Origin: Setoptus koraiensis
Lineage: Eukaryota > Arthropoda
DNA length: 64,000 nt
Assembly: GCA_048013815.1 (NCBI GenBank)
Contig: CM106586.1
Location: forward strand, 1,364,001-1,428,000
Reading direction: 5' to 3'
Positions 27,388-38,723 of the stretch are shown in pieces (positions within the stretch are counted from its first letter, which is position 1; the number at the start of each line of letters is the position of its first letter). Under the pieces are notes generated by a model. It was given only the letters and a program-made list of their open reading frames with translations. It did no database searches and was not told the origin of the DNA. Position numbers and translations under genes: made by a program.

Positions 27388-27859
27388 TCAGTTCCCAATG
27401 GAATGATAAATCTTTCCTTTTCTCTGGGTGCAATTAAACTTACAGGCCATGGGATAACTGTCACAACTGGGACAAAACGAGTTAGCAAGATAAGTTAGCA
27501 GTGAGTTTCATATCACAGTGAGTCAATACAATTTTTGCTTACCTGCACATTTTGCCTCCCTCGGCCGGATTAGTTCGACACAATATTACACAAAATTCTC
27601 CTTTAGTGGCATACTCTGACGAGTTTATATGATTGCTATTATTTTCTTGTAGTTTTCTATTAAACTTGTGCTCCATTATTGCAGCTTCAGGGTTATTCAA
27701 TGTAGTTGTTCGCAATTCTTCTTGTTTTTGACCTGTTCTAATACTAGTAGTTATATCTGTCGGCATGCAATATATTGTATTCCGAGAATCCAGAACAAAT
27801 AGGATGGTGATTGATGTGATCCACACAATGAGTCTATGTCTGTGAAACATGATCCGCAT
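27388..27859 (-). CDS. Small secreted cysteine-rich protein, unrecognised
   Basis: I do not recognise the family. Exon 1 (27543-27859) joins exon 2 (27388-27466) through a 76-bp GT-AG intron with agreeing phase, giving 131 aa. The N-terminus looks like a signal peptide (basic start, then VWITSITILFVLD), best from the second ATG at 27850. A Ser/Asn-rich spacer with N-glycosylation sequons follows. The C-terminal part holds the only cluster of cysteines after the signal region: FCVILCRTNPAEGGKMC, continuing across the splice as SCDSYPMACKFNC. The stop follows 18 residues later. This could be a small extracellular ligand or antimicrobial-like peptide, but no function is shown. It lies on the same strand as, and downstream of, twisted gastrulation. 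Confidence 0.65.
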
Positions 27860-28866
27860 ATATAATGGTTTCCCTCGACCGAACTGTGTAAGAATTGTTG
27901 AATCTTTAATACCTAGAATAGCAAGATTGGTTGTTTCACTTTTTAGTTAACCTGTACGCTTTGTTAATATCAAAAGTTTCGGCACTTTTTCTCAGCACAT
28001 ACAAACTATTCAATCTACCGAAATCGATTGCTTTTATTTTTGTATAGTTGATTAAATAGCAAAATCAGAAATCGAGTGTGATATCTTGTTTATATATTGG
28101 AGAACAATTGGCTGACAATTAGATAACCAACGCAAAGCCATCAATCAATGATCTCTATCATCAGATTGTGCGGGTACATATAGAGACCAACTTGTTGTGG
28201 GCGATATTAGATTCCTCCCTAATGCTTCATATCATCGGTACTCTTTTTCAACCTTAGATAATTCTGAATTCTGATAATCTAATATTTCCTTTAACCGATC
28301 TAATCAGGCTAGAAACAAATTTCTGCTCTTTCGGACACCGACCTCAAATCCAATCCTGATGCCACTCTCACGAGCAGGCCGAACTCTTCTCCTCTCAAAT
28401 CATAGAAATCAAATAGTTTATGCCAAACTCAGATCCTTTGATAGCGAAACGAGCTCAAGTAGATAATGTTCCAAGGTAGATATAACATCAACTGGAAATT
28501 CACTTGGCATTTGAAACAAATTGATGCATATTCATGCGACAGACGCATATTCAAAGTCGCTCACCTTTATCTGAATACTATGATTTAGATTGTTCACAAC
28601 AAAAGACGATATAAGCTCGGCCTAAAGCCGCTCATTCAAGATGGTGTAACATGTGATTTCAGTATTCCGATCAGTATTTTATAAAAAGGCATAGATATTT
28701 TTGAGAGAAGTCAGACAAAGGTCTTTCTGAAAATTGTATTTCAGTATATAGAATCTGAGTGACAAGTGAGATCCTAGAGGTGAGGTGAGCAGTTTTTGCG
28801 TGATTGAATATAGGAATCAATAGAATAATACGGTCATGGTAGTAACTAACTCCAGAATAAGACGTC
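27860..28866. other. Spacer between the small secreted protein gene and twisted gastrulation
   Basis: AT-rich and without a supported gene. It must hold the promoter of the 27.4-27.9 kb gene and the 3' untranslated region of twisted gastrulation, both on the minus strand. No distinct repeat was noticed. Confidence 0.6.
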
Positions 28867-29714
28867 TTACAGTTCTTGCTGATGTCCATCGGCAACCGTG
28901 CAAGGTCCGCATCGAGATATGTTTGATCCAAAATTTCTGCAGTATTGACCGACACATTCACAACATCCATCGTAGAACCACCTATAGGCACTAGCACCTA
29001 TTGTTTTGCAAGCGTCATGGCATTTGAAGATCTCCAATGAACATTTAAAATATGCCACTGTACATATCAAGGGGGGTATAACAGTATCGGTGCTATTACT
29101 TGGACTAATGGTTGTTCCATTTTGATTAATATCTGTACGACCAGACTCGGAGTCGGGCAACGGATCAAAGTTTGTCTTCGGAGCTGTTACTGGTTCATGA
29201 TATTCTTGCCATCTATTCAGGCTGTCTGGCAAACTAGTTAGAGTTTCGAACAATTCGGGATTCGCCTCATCTATAACATCAACTGATGATGATCCCCATT
29301 CAGTGTCGTTCTCAGGTGGTTGTGGACAAATCTCTATATAGGTCGCAGATAGTAATAGGAGGATGGAGATGATTGTAATGAATGAAAGTATAAGTTTCCG
29401 CTGTTGAACACATATCATACATATCACCATAGAAAAAGACATCTAAACAGAATTCATGATTACTTCAAAGTATGCCTTCGCTTACCTACGCATGAACAGC
29501 AATCGTTATAAAAGTTTTCTGTAAGGCATTGGCCGCATTCTTCATAACAAGTGTTGTTTATATTCACGCATCTACATGCTCCTATAAGTTGGCACTTTGA
29601 CACTATCGGGCCGCAGATAGATTTGACGCAAGCAGAGGCTGGAGCTAGTGTGTAATAGATCGTCGATGCGATACATAAAGATATCAATAAATATGTGGTT
29701 GTTAACTGTACCAT
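28867..29714 (-). CDS. twsg1: Twisted gastrulation, secreted BMP-binding protein
   Basis: Secreted modulator of BMP/Dpp signalling that works with chordin/Sog. Exon 1 (29486-29714) and exon 2 (28867-29333) join by a 152-bp GT-AG intron in phase 1 to give 231 aa, close to the usual 223. A signal peptide (about residues 1-28) precedes the N-terminal cysteine-rich BMP-binding domain (SKCQLIGACRC, then CGQCL and DCCSCV). After a low-complexity spacer with N-glycosylation sites comes the diagnostic C-terminal domain: ICTVAYFKC, then GASAYRWFYDGCCECVG. These parallel vertebrate TWSG1 (GASKYRWFHNACCECIG). Reading exon 2 from its own internal ATG would give a false membrane protein; the splice removes that hydrophobic stretch. 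Confidence 0.95.
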
Positions 29715-30871
29715 AGTGTGTAGTTATCAATTACTGATTTGGAAATAATACATTGCTCAACAGATGATGCATGAATTTGTAGAGATGGTAACGAGTGACT
29801 CATTTTCGGACTGACATCCACGTTGGTAAACATTTGATAAATTTACTACCAACTGTGTGGGGGTAAATTAGATTTCTTTCCTTGCACGTAGTGTACAGAG
29901 GTCTTGTTTCTTCTTTCTTTTCCCCACTGGAAATGCTTTCGACACGAACTGTTCATATACGCATGCAGAACTTTGTGCGATTTTTCTAATGCATTTACAC
30001 CGGTTTACGAAAAAACCCAATAGGGCGGCGCTACTCAGATTTCTATGCACAGTCGATCACGAGGAGTATACATGTGTACAGTGCATACAGGTGTATATGT
30101 GTAGCAAACTTGCAAATAAGCAAGACGCCCCCTTGCGTCGATACGGGCGTACGCATACCGTCTTTGGAGCACGCTAGAGCAACCAAACAAAAAAAGAAAA
30201 TGTTTGATGAAACAGTCTGCCCTCGGCTGCACATTTTTTTGGGCGATGCCAGCGCCTCTGGCGAATCATTTCGAGACTAGATGCGAGTTTATTGGTAAAA
30301 GAGCACACAGTACTGTAGTGCTTGATGGTTACAGTGATAAGATTGAACCATGAAGGCGCTTTTTTAATTGATCAGCGAAAATCCGCGAGGGCGGCGCTCG
30401 CGTTCTCTTTTTAGTACCACGAGTGTCGCTCGTTAGGCAGATGTATTTGATGTTGACAAGGCAATCATCTGCAAAATCAAGCAAGCAATGAACCTAGTTA
30501 GCGTGCAGCAAAAAAAAGAACGGTTGAAACATTTAATGTAGCACCCCAGGTTCCAACTGTGTATTTTTATGGCGTTACGAGCGCCCCTAGCGGTTTTTGC
30601 AGAAGTCGCTTTGAAGGGATTAGGAAAACCTCAGTGCGTTCACACAATGGCGGCTGCGCATGTGAGCGTAAAAATTCATGTATTTTCTTTTTCTTTTACA
30701 CTGATAATTTGTTTACTTGCATCATACTGTACATGCATAGGTAAGCAAACAGCGGACAGATTTATGCTTGTTTGTACACTTAAAATAGTCTCCGTGATAT
30801 CACCTCAATTATTATTATCAACATTAATATTATTAAAATCAATTATTATCCAAAATATCTATTTGATAAAA
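29715..30871. other. Divergent spacer between twisted gastrulation and HRS
   Basis: Upstream of both genes. The HRS frame stays open back to an ATG at 30569, but that stretch (30569-30871) reads as an ordinary hydrophobic chance frame without family similarity. A GTAAGC at 30741 and an AG just before the conserved APEW codons could mark a 5' intron. I looked for a VHS domain in all three + frames and saw none. Confidence 0.55.
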
Positions 30872-32170
30872 ATGAATAGTGCACCCGAATGGCAAGATGG
30901 GGAATGTTGTTTTAGATGTCGTACAGAGTTTACCATTGTAGCCCGTAAACATCACTGTAGGAATTGTGGCGATGTGTTTTGTGCAAAATGTTCATCAAAA
31001 CAAATGCCTATCCCCAAATTTGGAATAGACAAGAGTGTAAGAGTTTGTGATGACTGTTATGAAAAATTGACTCCCCAGGACGGTAACAATGAGCCCTCTG
31101 TAGCTAATAATGGACGCCCTACAAATATTCCAGCTTCGGATTCGATATCTACCACCTCGTCTGCCACCATTGGTTCTACAACTACTGCTAAAACAACTAA
31201 AACGCCTGCTAATGCCAGCGCTCCATCAGAGCAAGAATTAAAAGAGGAAGAAGAATTTCAACTGGCACTCGCACTCTCTTTAAGTGAAACTGAAGCACCT
31301 GATACATCAATGGCCCTAGTTGAAAAGCCCTCTCCTCCCATAGCCATTGAATCAACGACCCCTCTCGTGGATAAATCACAAACGGTTGCTGATCCACCGT
31401 CACCTGAGCAAGAAGACAAGGAACTATTTAGATTTGTGGCTGAACTTCAGTCAAATGCTGAAGTATTTGTTAATAGAATTAATTCAAACAAATTACGCGG
31501 ACGTCCAATAGCCAACGATACAGCCATACAATCCAAGTTCTTACTCCTCACAGAGATGCACTCTAAACTCTTGAACTACATAAAAGACCATGATACACAG
31601 CGTGCCTTCTACGAAGGCCTTCAAGACAAACTAACCCAAATTCATGATGCCCGGGCTGCCTTAGACGCACTCCGCGAGGAACATCAAGAGAGGATTCGAC
31701 TTGCTGCCGAGGAGGCTGAGAGAAATCGGCAGAATCAATTAGCACATAAGTTGGAGTTGATGCGCCAGAAGAAATCACAGATGCTACAATACCAAAGAGA
31801 CATGGCTATGCAGCGAATACAAGAGCAAGAGATGGAGTTCATGATGCGTCAAGATAAAAATAAATACACATCACTCACTTGGCAAAATCAGAACATGCCA
31901 GAAATTAACAATCCTGGTCCTCACCAGGTTCCACCACAAGCAGCAATACAAACGTCGACACAAGCAGCAATACAACCACCATTACAGACAACAGCAATAC
32001 AACCGCCATTACAGACAGCAGCAATACAACCACCATTACAGACAGCAGCACAACTACCATCACAAACAACAATACAATCAACAGCGCAGCTACCTCCGGG
32101 CCTGAATCAAACACAGATATCACCTCCTGCAATAGTGGATGAAGCACCATTGATATCGTTCGATGACTAA
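30872..32170 (+). CDS. Hgs: HRS/HGS-like ESCRT-0 subunit, FYVE and UIM, no VHS seen
   Basis: HRS sorts ubiquitinated receptors on early endosomes. From ATG 30872 the frame gives 432 aa. Domains in order: FYVE zinc finger (about 4-66) with the WQDG start, R-K-H-H-C-R-N-C-G phosphoinositide motif and CxxC pairs; a ubiquitin-interacting motif (EEEFQLALALSLSETEA, about 120-138); the Hrs helical coiled-coil core (FYEGLQDKLTQIHDARAALDALREEH and following, matching human HGS closely); a Pro/Gln repeat region; and a C-terminal LISFDD, the clathrin-box-like end of HGS (LISFD). The N-terminal VHS domain, about 150 residues in HGS, is missing from this locus. AATAAA is at 32393-32398. STAM-binding and FYVE functions should remain. 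Confidence 0.92.
   Translation: MNSAPEWQDGECCFRCRTEFTIVARKHHCRNCGDVFCAKCSSKQMPIPKFGIDKSVRVCDDCYEKLTPQDGNNEPSVANNGRPTNIPASDSISTTSSATIGSTTTAKTTKTPANASAPSEQELKEEEEFQLALALSLSETEAPDTSMALVEKPSPPIAIESTTPLVDKSQTVADPPSPEQEDKELFRFVAELQSNAEVFVNRINSNKLRGRPIANDTAIQSKFLLLTEMHSKLLNYIKDHDTQRAFYEGLQDKLTQIHDARAALDALREEHQERIRLAAEEAERNRQNQLAHKLELMRQKKSQMLQYQRDMAMQRIQEQEMEFMMRQDKNKYTSLTWQNQNMPEINNPGPHQVPPQAAIQTSTQAAIQPPLQTTAIQPPLQTAAIQPPLQTAAQLPSQTTIQSTAQLPPGLNQTQISPPAIVDEAPLISFDD
31935..32085 (+). repeat. In-frame minisatellite in the HRS Pro/Gln tail
   Basis: About 27-30 base units encoding variants of AIQPPLQTA are repeated several times within the coding region. The unit keeps the reading frame, so length changes would only lengthen or shorten the disordered tail. 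Confidence 0.8.
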
Positions 32171-33140
32171 TCGTGAACAACAACTAATAGACGAGTATTT
32201 ATTTGCAACTGATTTCATCGATAGTGCAACTTATGTGTCGCTTGTTATATGCAGATTCACAAAAAGACTGTCTACTTGCTTCTCTTCATCTACCTTAACA
32301 ATTCAAGAGGCTCAAGAAATGCATATTCTTAAAGCTGTGACATTCCAATCGAAGCGCCTTGATTGCTAGTAATTTTGTTAAGATTCCCCCACAATAAATT
32401 CTGTCTCAACATGCGGCTCTGTCACGTTTCGACCAGCAACAGCGGTCTTACTCACTGAAATTGTAGTTGGTAATCAGGTCCAAGGGCTATATAGATATTT
32501 GTTAATGAGATTACTTAAATGCTTTCCATTTCGCGAAGCGAGTGCGATAAACATTATTTTTGGAATAACAATACTGACTACATTTCTCAACACATGTTGC
32601 GCCAATTTTCTACTTCACGAAGGCTTGTTCAAAGAATTCGGTGAAACTTGTTAATGCCATTAAAAATATAGCAACCACAGTGAGTTTATGTCTAGCTTAC
32701 TCCTATTTGTAAGAATCATTCATAATTGTCAGTATATGCACAGACTCAACGTGAACTCGCGATACTCATTTCTTCTGTCAATATCTCATGTTTTAATGTG
32801 TCAAAAATGTGTGACCATCTAATGGTGATAGGCCCTGTGGAATGGAGAATAGATAAATTCAATTTTAGAAAGCTCAGAGCTGCATAAGCCCATTCAAAAC
32901 TCAGATGTTAACAGCAATTTAAGCATTTGTTAATAAATCTAGTAGAGATATTCTATTAAAACAGTAAATCAAACACGATTAATATCATTCGATACACAAG
33001 ACGCGAGTTGACAAGAATTAGGTTTCACTTAATTTCATTAATGGTATAATACATACACATGTATAGACTTATATGTATATGCCGCTTGGTATATTACTTG
33101 GTAGAATCAACAACAATATTGCTCACTTAACCTTCTTTAT
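32171..33140. other. Convergent 3' spacer between HRS and CREB
   Basis: Holds the HRS 3' end (AATAAA at 32393) and the CREB 3' untranslated region. AT-rich, no further gene seen. Confidence 0.7.
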
Positions 33141-34439
33141 CTATTCATTTGTTGATTTACAATATAAATCTTTTAGTGATTTCAATTCATCAATCAATGC
33201 CTTATTCTGGTTCTCCAAAACTGAGACGCGATTTTCTAAACGCTTAATGTATTCCTTTTTTTTCCGCCGGCATTCTTTCGCGGCCTCTCGATTCTTCAAC
33301 AAACGCATCTCTCGTTTTTTAGACGCGTCCTCTCCCACATGAGAATGATGATGCGTTTGATGTGCGTGAGGGTGCTGATGATGAGCAGCAGTTTGATGGT
33401 GATGGTGATGATGGTGATGTTGCTGTTCTTGATCCTGTTGTTGTTGCTGGTGGTGATGGTGTAGGTTATTGTGTATTGCAACATTTGTCGCTAGAGACCC
33501 AGTTGTTTGGGACTGGTTTTTAATATTATTCATCTGTGCCTGAAGATGATGGTGATTAGGCGTTGTAGCGTCTAAGATTAGGCCAGATTGTTGATTATTA
33601 TTTAAGCTGGTTTGACCTCCTGCCATTCCGCTAACCTGATTCAATTGTTGTGGTTGTTGCTGTTGATGCAATGCAGTAGACAGAGTTGGTGTGCTAGGTG
33701 TACGACTCTGGTAGGATTGGAGATCGGCAGTTGTGGCAGGCATATAGTATTGTCCTGCCTCCGTGGCTTGATGAGCTGCATATGGGACTAAACCAGGATT
33801 AGTCATAGCCAAAGCGGCTTGCATATTACGATTTGCAGCCACTAATTCAACAGAGGGATTTGTCACACTTAACCTAGAGAAACCTTGACTTGTATTTAAT
33901 ATACCAGTACTATTTAGATTTGTAGTATTCTGATTGTTTGTGCTGTTAGTATCAGTGCTCCGACTGTCTCCGTCATCCGTTGTTGAATTTGGCGTCGACG
34001 GATTCCCTTCAAGCAATTGTTGTTGAGGTTGCTGCTGTTGTTGTGAAGACACAACTGAGGTTAACTGATGTGAAAGTTGTGCCTCGTTAGCATTGTTAAT
34101 TAGTGATGATGAAGTTGTCAAATGATGATTATTAGGTGACTTCAAAGAACCACTTCCGCCGCCGCCGCCACCACCGCCACCAGCATCTGATTGATTATTG
34201 GGTGGGTCTAGCTGCGCCGTCGGTACCGCTCCGCCCGATATATGATTGAAAATTTTCATATAAGATGGCCGCCTAACATACTCCCGTCTATCGTTTGGAT
34301 TATGTGGATGATGATGATTTGAATGGTGATGCGGTTGTGGTTGTGGCTGAAGAAGCGCGTGTTGTTGTATTAGGTTGTTCAGTTGATGATCATGATGGTG
34401 ATGATGATCAACTTTTGAATCAGCTACTAGCTGCATCAT
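33141..34439 (-). CDS. CREB: CREB/ATF1-family bZIP transcription factor
   Basis: Binds cAMP-response elements as a dimer in the nucleus. The single-exon frame gives 432 aa. The kinase-inducible domain is reduced to RREYVRRPSYMKIFNHISGG at residues 51-70; Ser59 is the counterpart of human CREB1 Ser133 (PKA site RRPSY). A glutamine-rich middle includes LQSYQSRTPSTPTLS, similar to the VQTYQIRTAPTSTI part of the CREB Q2 domain. The bZIP is at the C-terminus (about 372-430): KNREAAKECRRKKKEYIKRLENRV then a leucine heptad and LKDLYC, nearly identical to CREB1. The N-terminal Q1 region is absent and replaced by His/Gln/Pro runs. Runs of His, Gln, Asn and Gly come from codon repeats. The first of two adjacent ATGs is used as start. 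Confidence 0.96.
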   Translation of the reverse strand: MMQLVADSKVDHHHHHDHQLNNLIQQHALLQPQPQPHHHSNHHHPHNPNDRREYVRRPSYMKIFNHISGGAVPTAQLDPPNNQSDAGGGGGGGGGSGSLKSPNNHHLTTSSSLINNANEAQLSHQLTSVVSSQQQQQPQQQLLEGNPSTPNSTTDDGDSRSTDTNSTNNQNTTNLNSTGILNTSQGFSRLSVTNPSVELVAANRNMQAALAMTNPGLVPYAAHQATEAGQYYMPATTADLQSYQSRTPSTPTLSTALHQQQQPQQLNQVSGMAGGQTSLNNNQQSGLILDATTPNHHHLQAQMNNIKNQSQTTGSLATNVAIHNNLHHHHQQQQQDQEQQHHHHHHHHQTAAHHQHPHAHQTHHHSHVGEDASKKREMRLLKNREAAKECRRKKKEYIKRLENRVSVLENQNKALIDELKSLKDLYCKSTNE

Positions 34440-35623
34440 TGAGTTTATTTATAGCATAAAATATATTGAGTTGTAATTTTAGAATTGATAGATTTTTGTT
34501 CGATGAGTCTCAAATGTTAATAAATGATAATTATTGAATTGAATTCCAGTTGCAGTTTGAGTCCAGGTAACAATTTGACAATTTTTATAATCATTGGAGA
34601 TTAATTTGATCATTTAAGTACATTTATCATTTAATCAAATATGTCCAAGAGAAAATGATTCGACGATGCATATTATTGTTATATATGGAATGGATGATAT
34701 TGAATATATAAATATTCAGACATACGTCGATTTGATTATATTTAGATAATGCAGCAATATCGGATCCGCTCTTGTTGTTGTTGATTCAATTCGTTAGGCG
34801 GAAGATTCGATAGAATGATGCAGATGTCGAACATTTGATGGATCGTTCGATGATGAAGTTTTATAATAGTTGATGTTATAATATCGATGTTATTTCATGA
34901 ATTAGTTGGAAAAAATTCATTCATCGACGTTAATTATGTGTACGTGTAGTTTTGAATATTGTTTGTTTTCAGAATAATTAATTGCCGGTAAAATATGTCG
35001 TGTTAATCGTGTTTAATTATTGAACATCCAAAGAGAGTATGGACAACATGCGATCAAATTGTCATAAATTTGATTCAATCCAGTTTTTTTGCAATCATTT
35101 GTTGGGTATACTTAAGGGAATGGATGCACCAAATGAAAGTTTTAAGTCGATATAATATAGGTGATAATATTTAAAATTATTAATAATAATAATATCAACA
35201 ATTAGTAACACACATTAAAATATCATATTGATTGATTGATGGCGATCGTGGTGTACATGTGACGCGATGGGTATGATGGGGTTAAGGATAATTGTTAGTA
35301 GATAGTAGCAATGAATTGATAGTGGATATAGAAAGGATTGATGAGACGAAATAACAAGTGGCATTGATTGGTGACAAATGTATTCGATGTATCAGTGTAA
35401 TGTGTGTGCGTTATTTGCAGCAACGAGTAGGACGTGAGTGCAATGATATATGCGGATATATTAAAAGAAGAGAGATGGTTGTAGATGGATATAGACGGAT
35501 GTTTTTTCATGAGTGAGTGTGTTGTTTGTTAGTTGTTGTGTTGTTATTGCAGATATTTTTGTCAGCAACAAGTGCGGTAGTTTGCGACGATATTATCATT
35601 AGTTATTAAAGTTAGTATTGTAT

Positions 35624-35685
<62 letters not shown>

Positions 35686-38585
35686 ATATGAGTGTGTGTA
35701 GTATGGTGTGTGTGTTGGTTGGTTGTAATATTTTGACAGTGGCAAGGCAACGCATCAGTGTGCAGTATCGAGTGAAGGCAGGATAAGTGATAAGTGTTGG
35801 CAAAATGTAGGCACCGTATATTTGTAACATCAGTATGTGTATGTGTGTAATTTGATGTTATTATCAGTTTCAGTGGTTGTTGTTGTTGTTGTTGAGGTGG
35901 TGATAGAACGACGCATTAGATGATAATGAGAAACAATCCGACAATCACGGTGGAATTTTCACATTGGTTTGATTCAGTTTGGTTAAGTTATTATTATTGT
36001 CGTTGAGCTTGTCGAATTGTATTGCATTTCATTTAGTTGAGTTAATTTGATTGCAGTTCATTTTAGTATAGTTTCAATTAGTTTGCTTTGGTGACGATAA
36101 TTGTTGTTTTTGTTGTCAGGAGCGCGTAGATCAATTATCAAACAATAAATTTTCACATATATCTCTCATCGAATCATCATCGTTTGGGGGGTATTGATGA
36201 TAATAGTTAGATTAGTGTTGATAACATCAGTGTGCCAAGATAACAATGATTACAATTACATTTGTTGATGAATGATATTATTATTGATGTTATTGATTTA
36301 ATAATAGTAGCTTGACAATTAGCGATTGTAAGAAGATTGATGATGGCAACAGATCAATGATCAGGATGTGGATCATCAGATAGAACAACGGAGGTATGCG
36401 GGAGTCGAACGATTTCATTGATTTTAATCAGTTCGAGGCATTCATTTGGATTTTCGGGGCGATTTCCACATAATGATTCAAGTCAATTAGTTTCAAGTAG
36501 ATCCAAATTAAAATTCACAAATCATTGGTCATCGTAAAACCATTTATACAATAGTCGGATAACACAGCAGTGAGTAGAATTTAAGCATCGTTGTTCGATA
36601 TGTTATGATGATATAGTTCGATCAGTGATGGAATTCGTTCCGGTTTGAAAGTGTGCGCATATAGAGCACACAGCCCAATCGGTTTAGTTCGATTTCAGTT
36701 TGTAGAATTGATAGTTTTGTCACAGTTCGTGTGTGTGTGTGTGTGTGTGTCAGCAAGAGCGAATGAATGCGTGTGCGCGTGCGTAAGTGTTTACGTCGTA
36801 CGTGTTGTTGTTGTTGTTGTTGTTGTTCGAAAGGTTAACGAGCGCTCGTTAGGACGAGACAAGATGGCGGCGTGTGATGGAGAGAGTAGTCAATGAAATT
36901 AGTAGTTTTTCTTTTCTATTATTTTTGTCTTTGTGGTATTATTGATTGTTTAATTCGGGAATACTGAGTGTATATGATTTAAAATATTACTACTGCTACT
37001 ACTTCTACTGCTACTAGAACGACGACAACAATTAATCAAAATAGTGTAAAGTATCAACATTGCTGGCTGGATCAAATAGATTAGGCTGATCGAGGTGAAG
37101 GGATTAGCTAAAAGTGAGAGTGCAAAAGAGAGGAGACGAAAGTTCTGGGAAGAGAGCTCAGTGGCGCATAATTCGATTATTGCAAATTAAAATTAAAAAT
37201 TCGAATCCTCTCGTTCTATTGCCATCACAACGTTTCAGATTCTCGTTTTGCTATAAAACTCGTTGCTCGCAGCTCGTTCCTAGTTGCAACTTGTGTGTGT
37301 GTGTCTGTGTGTTTAGACTCTTCAGCATACATACAGCATGTAGCTAAACAGCAGTAAATAAAGACTCCACTGAGACGAATTTAATTCTATACTTAGCCCA
37401 CCCTTTCTCTCTCACACAGTCACTACAGAGTACTACTACCTATGTTGTTCTTTGCGTTTTTCGTCGCTATTGCCACCATGGATCGATCTCTCAAGGACAA
37501 CACAACAGCAACCTTTCATTTAACTGCTTGCTGTTGTTAGTAGTAATAGCAGTAGTAGTAGTTGTTGTTGTAGCAGTAGTAGTAGTGGTAGTAGTAGTGG
37601 TAGCAGTCACCTTTAGCTGGTTGGTGGAATATAAATGATGAATACGAATAGTAAATAGTACTGAATGAAAACAAGTTTTGTATACTTTGTACTTACATTA
37701 GATTCACTGGATTAAATGTTTGTGCCTTTGAAGTGTAAGGTATTCTCACTGAAAGATAGATTCTTTTTTGTTTGTCTATCTGTTTGTTTGACGACTGCCG
37801 ATGGATTTCTTATAAGGGGCTAACAAGCTTATCATATCATCAAGAAGATCGTTCGGTCAAAAATCATTTAAATTGTAAATCTATCCGATATCTGGTCTGT
37901 TAGAGATGTGTTATTGATACAATTAATCCAAATGTTGGTGCAATAATATTCTAGTTACTAAATGCAACTGCTGAAGCTTGTCTTACGCAAGGCTTTATTT
38001 GCGCGTGATTGCTGATGAAAATAATATAATAATGATGATTCTCTTGTTTGTGTATATTGGTTCTTATCGTTTGCTTAGTCCTATTTTTTACACCGCGTAT
38101 ATCTTTCCACCAATCTTTTCAATGCTCCAAAAATAACAGTTAAATCAATGATCAATCAATCGTAATAGTAATGCGCTAAAGCAAAAGGTAAGTCAAAGCG
38201 TAATAAGGCCTTAAAAGCGTCACATATGTTTCCTTTTCCTCGCTATTTTGCTCTCTATGCTTCATTTGTTGGAGCTTATACTTCCTTACCGTTTCGCCAT
38301 CATTGCTAGCTTAGTATTTTTGTTATGTTCACTCATGTTACATAACGCGCGCGCGCAAACACACGCACACATTTCGGCGTTAGCTAACTGATCTGACCTT
38401 AAGATGCTGAAACTATGCATATACTTATATACTAACAAAATTAAGTTAGAAAAATTAATTAGAGCTGTTCGAATCCTCTCAATCGCCCTTAGCGACAAGT
38501 GTTTGTGAGCTCTATCTGGGACGTCACATGAACGTTTCGGTCTTATCTGAAAACGAGGACAAGCATTTGCAAAAACCTGCAAATC
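34440..38585. other. AT-rich, microsatellite-rich spacer upstream of CREB
   Basis: No supported gene. It presumably carries the CREB promoter and 5' leader. Simple repeats seen include TG (35629-35682), a second GT tract near 36729, GTT near 36803-36828, GTA/GTT runs at about 37532-37610, and a short GCGC run near 38347. Open frames in it are repeat-driven. Confidence 0.65.
35629..35682. repeat. (TG)n microsatellite
   Basis: 27 uninterrupted TG units seen directly. Confidence 0.97.
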
Positions 38586-38723
38586 ATGCCAAACCGGGCG
38601 TTATATGTTGTGAATGCTCTGCTTATTTTGGCTATGCCTCTTGCCAACACTTCTATGGAACTTCCGAGACAAAGCGGGTTCGACCGTTTTAACGAGAGGG
38701 AGGAAACCCTATTGGACACTTAG
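38586..38723 (+). CDS. Possible 45-aa secreted-peptide ORF, low support
   Basis: The frame starts MPNRALYVVNALLILAMPLA, a good signal-peptide pattern with a cleavage-like A-N-T-S, followed by MELPRQSGFDRFNEREETLL and a stop. I do not recognise it and it has no splice donor that clearly extends it. It may be a small peptide gene, a first exon, or chance. It is listed because hydrophobic signal-like starts of this quality are uncommon in the surrounding repeat-rich spacer. Confidence 0.2.
   Translation: MPNRALYVVNALLILAMPLANTSMELPRQSGFDRFNEREETLLDT

Noticed and set aside
29334-29442. Separate membrane protein starting at 29442
   Set aside because: The hydrophobic stretch is the twisted gastrulation intron; splicing gives a continuous match to TWSG1.
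30569-30871. N-terminal 101-residue extension of HRS
   Set aside because: The frame is open but unlike any VHS sequence, and homology begins at the FYVE finger; ATG 30872 is the conservative start.
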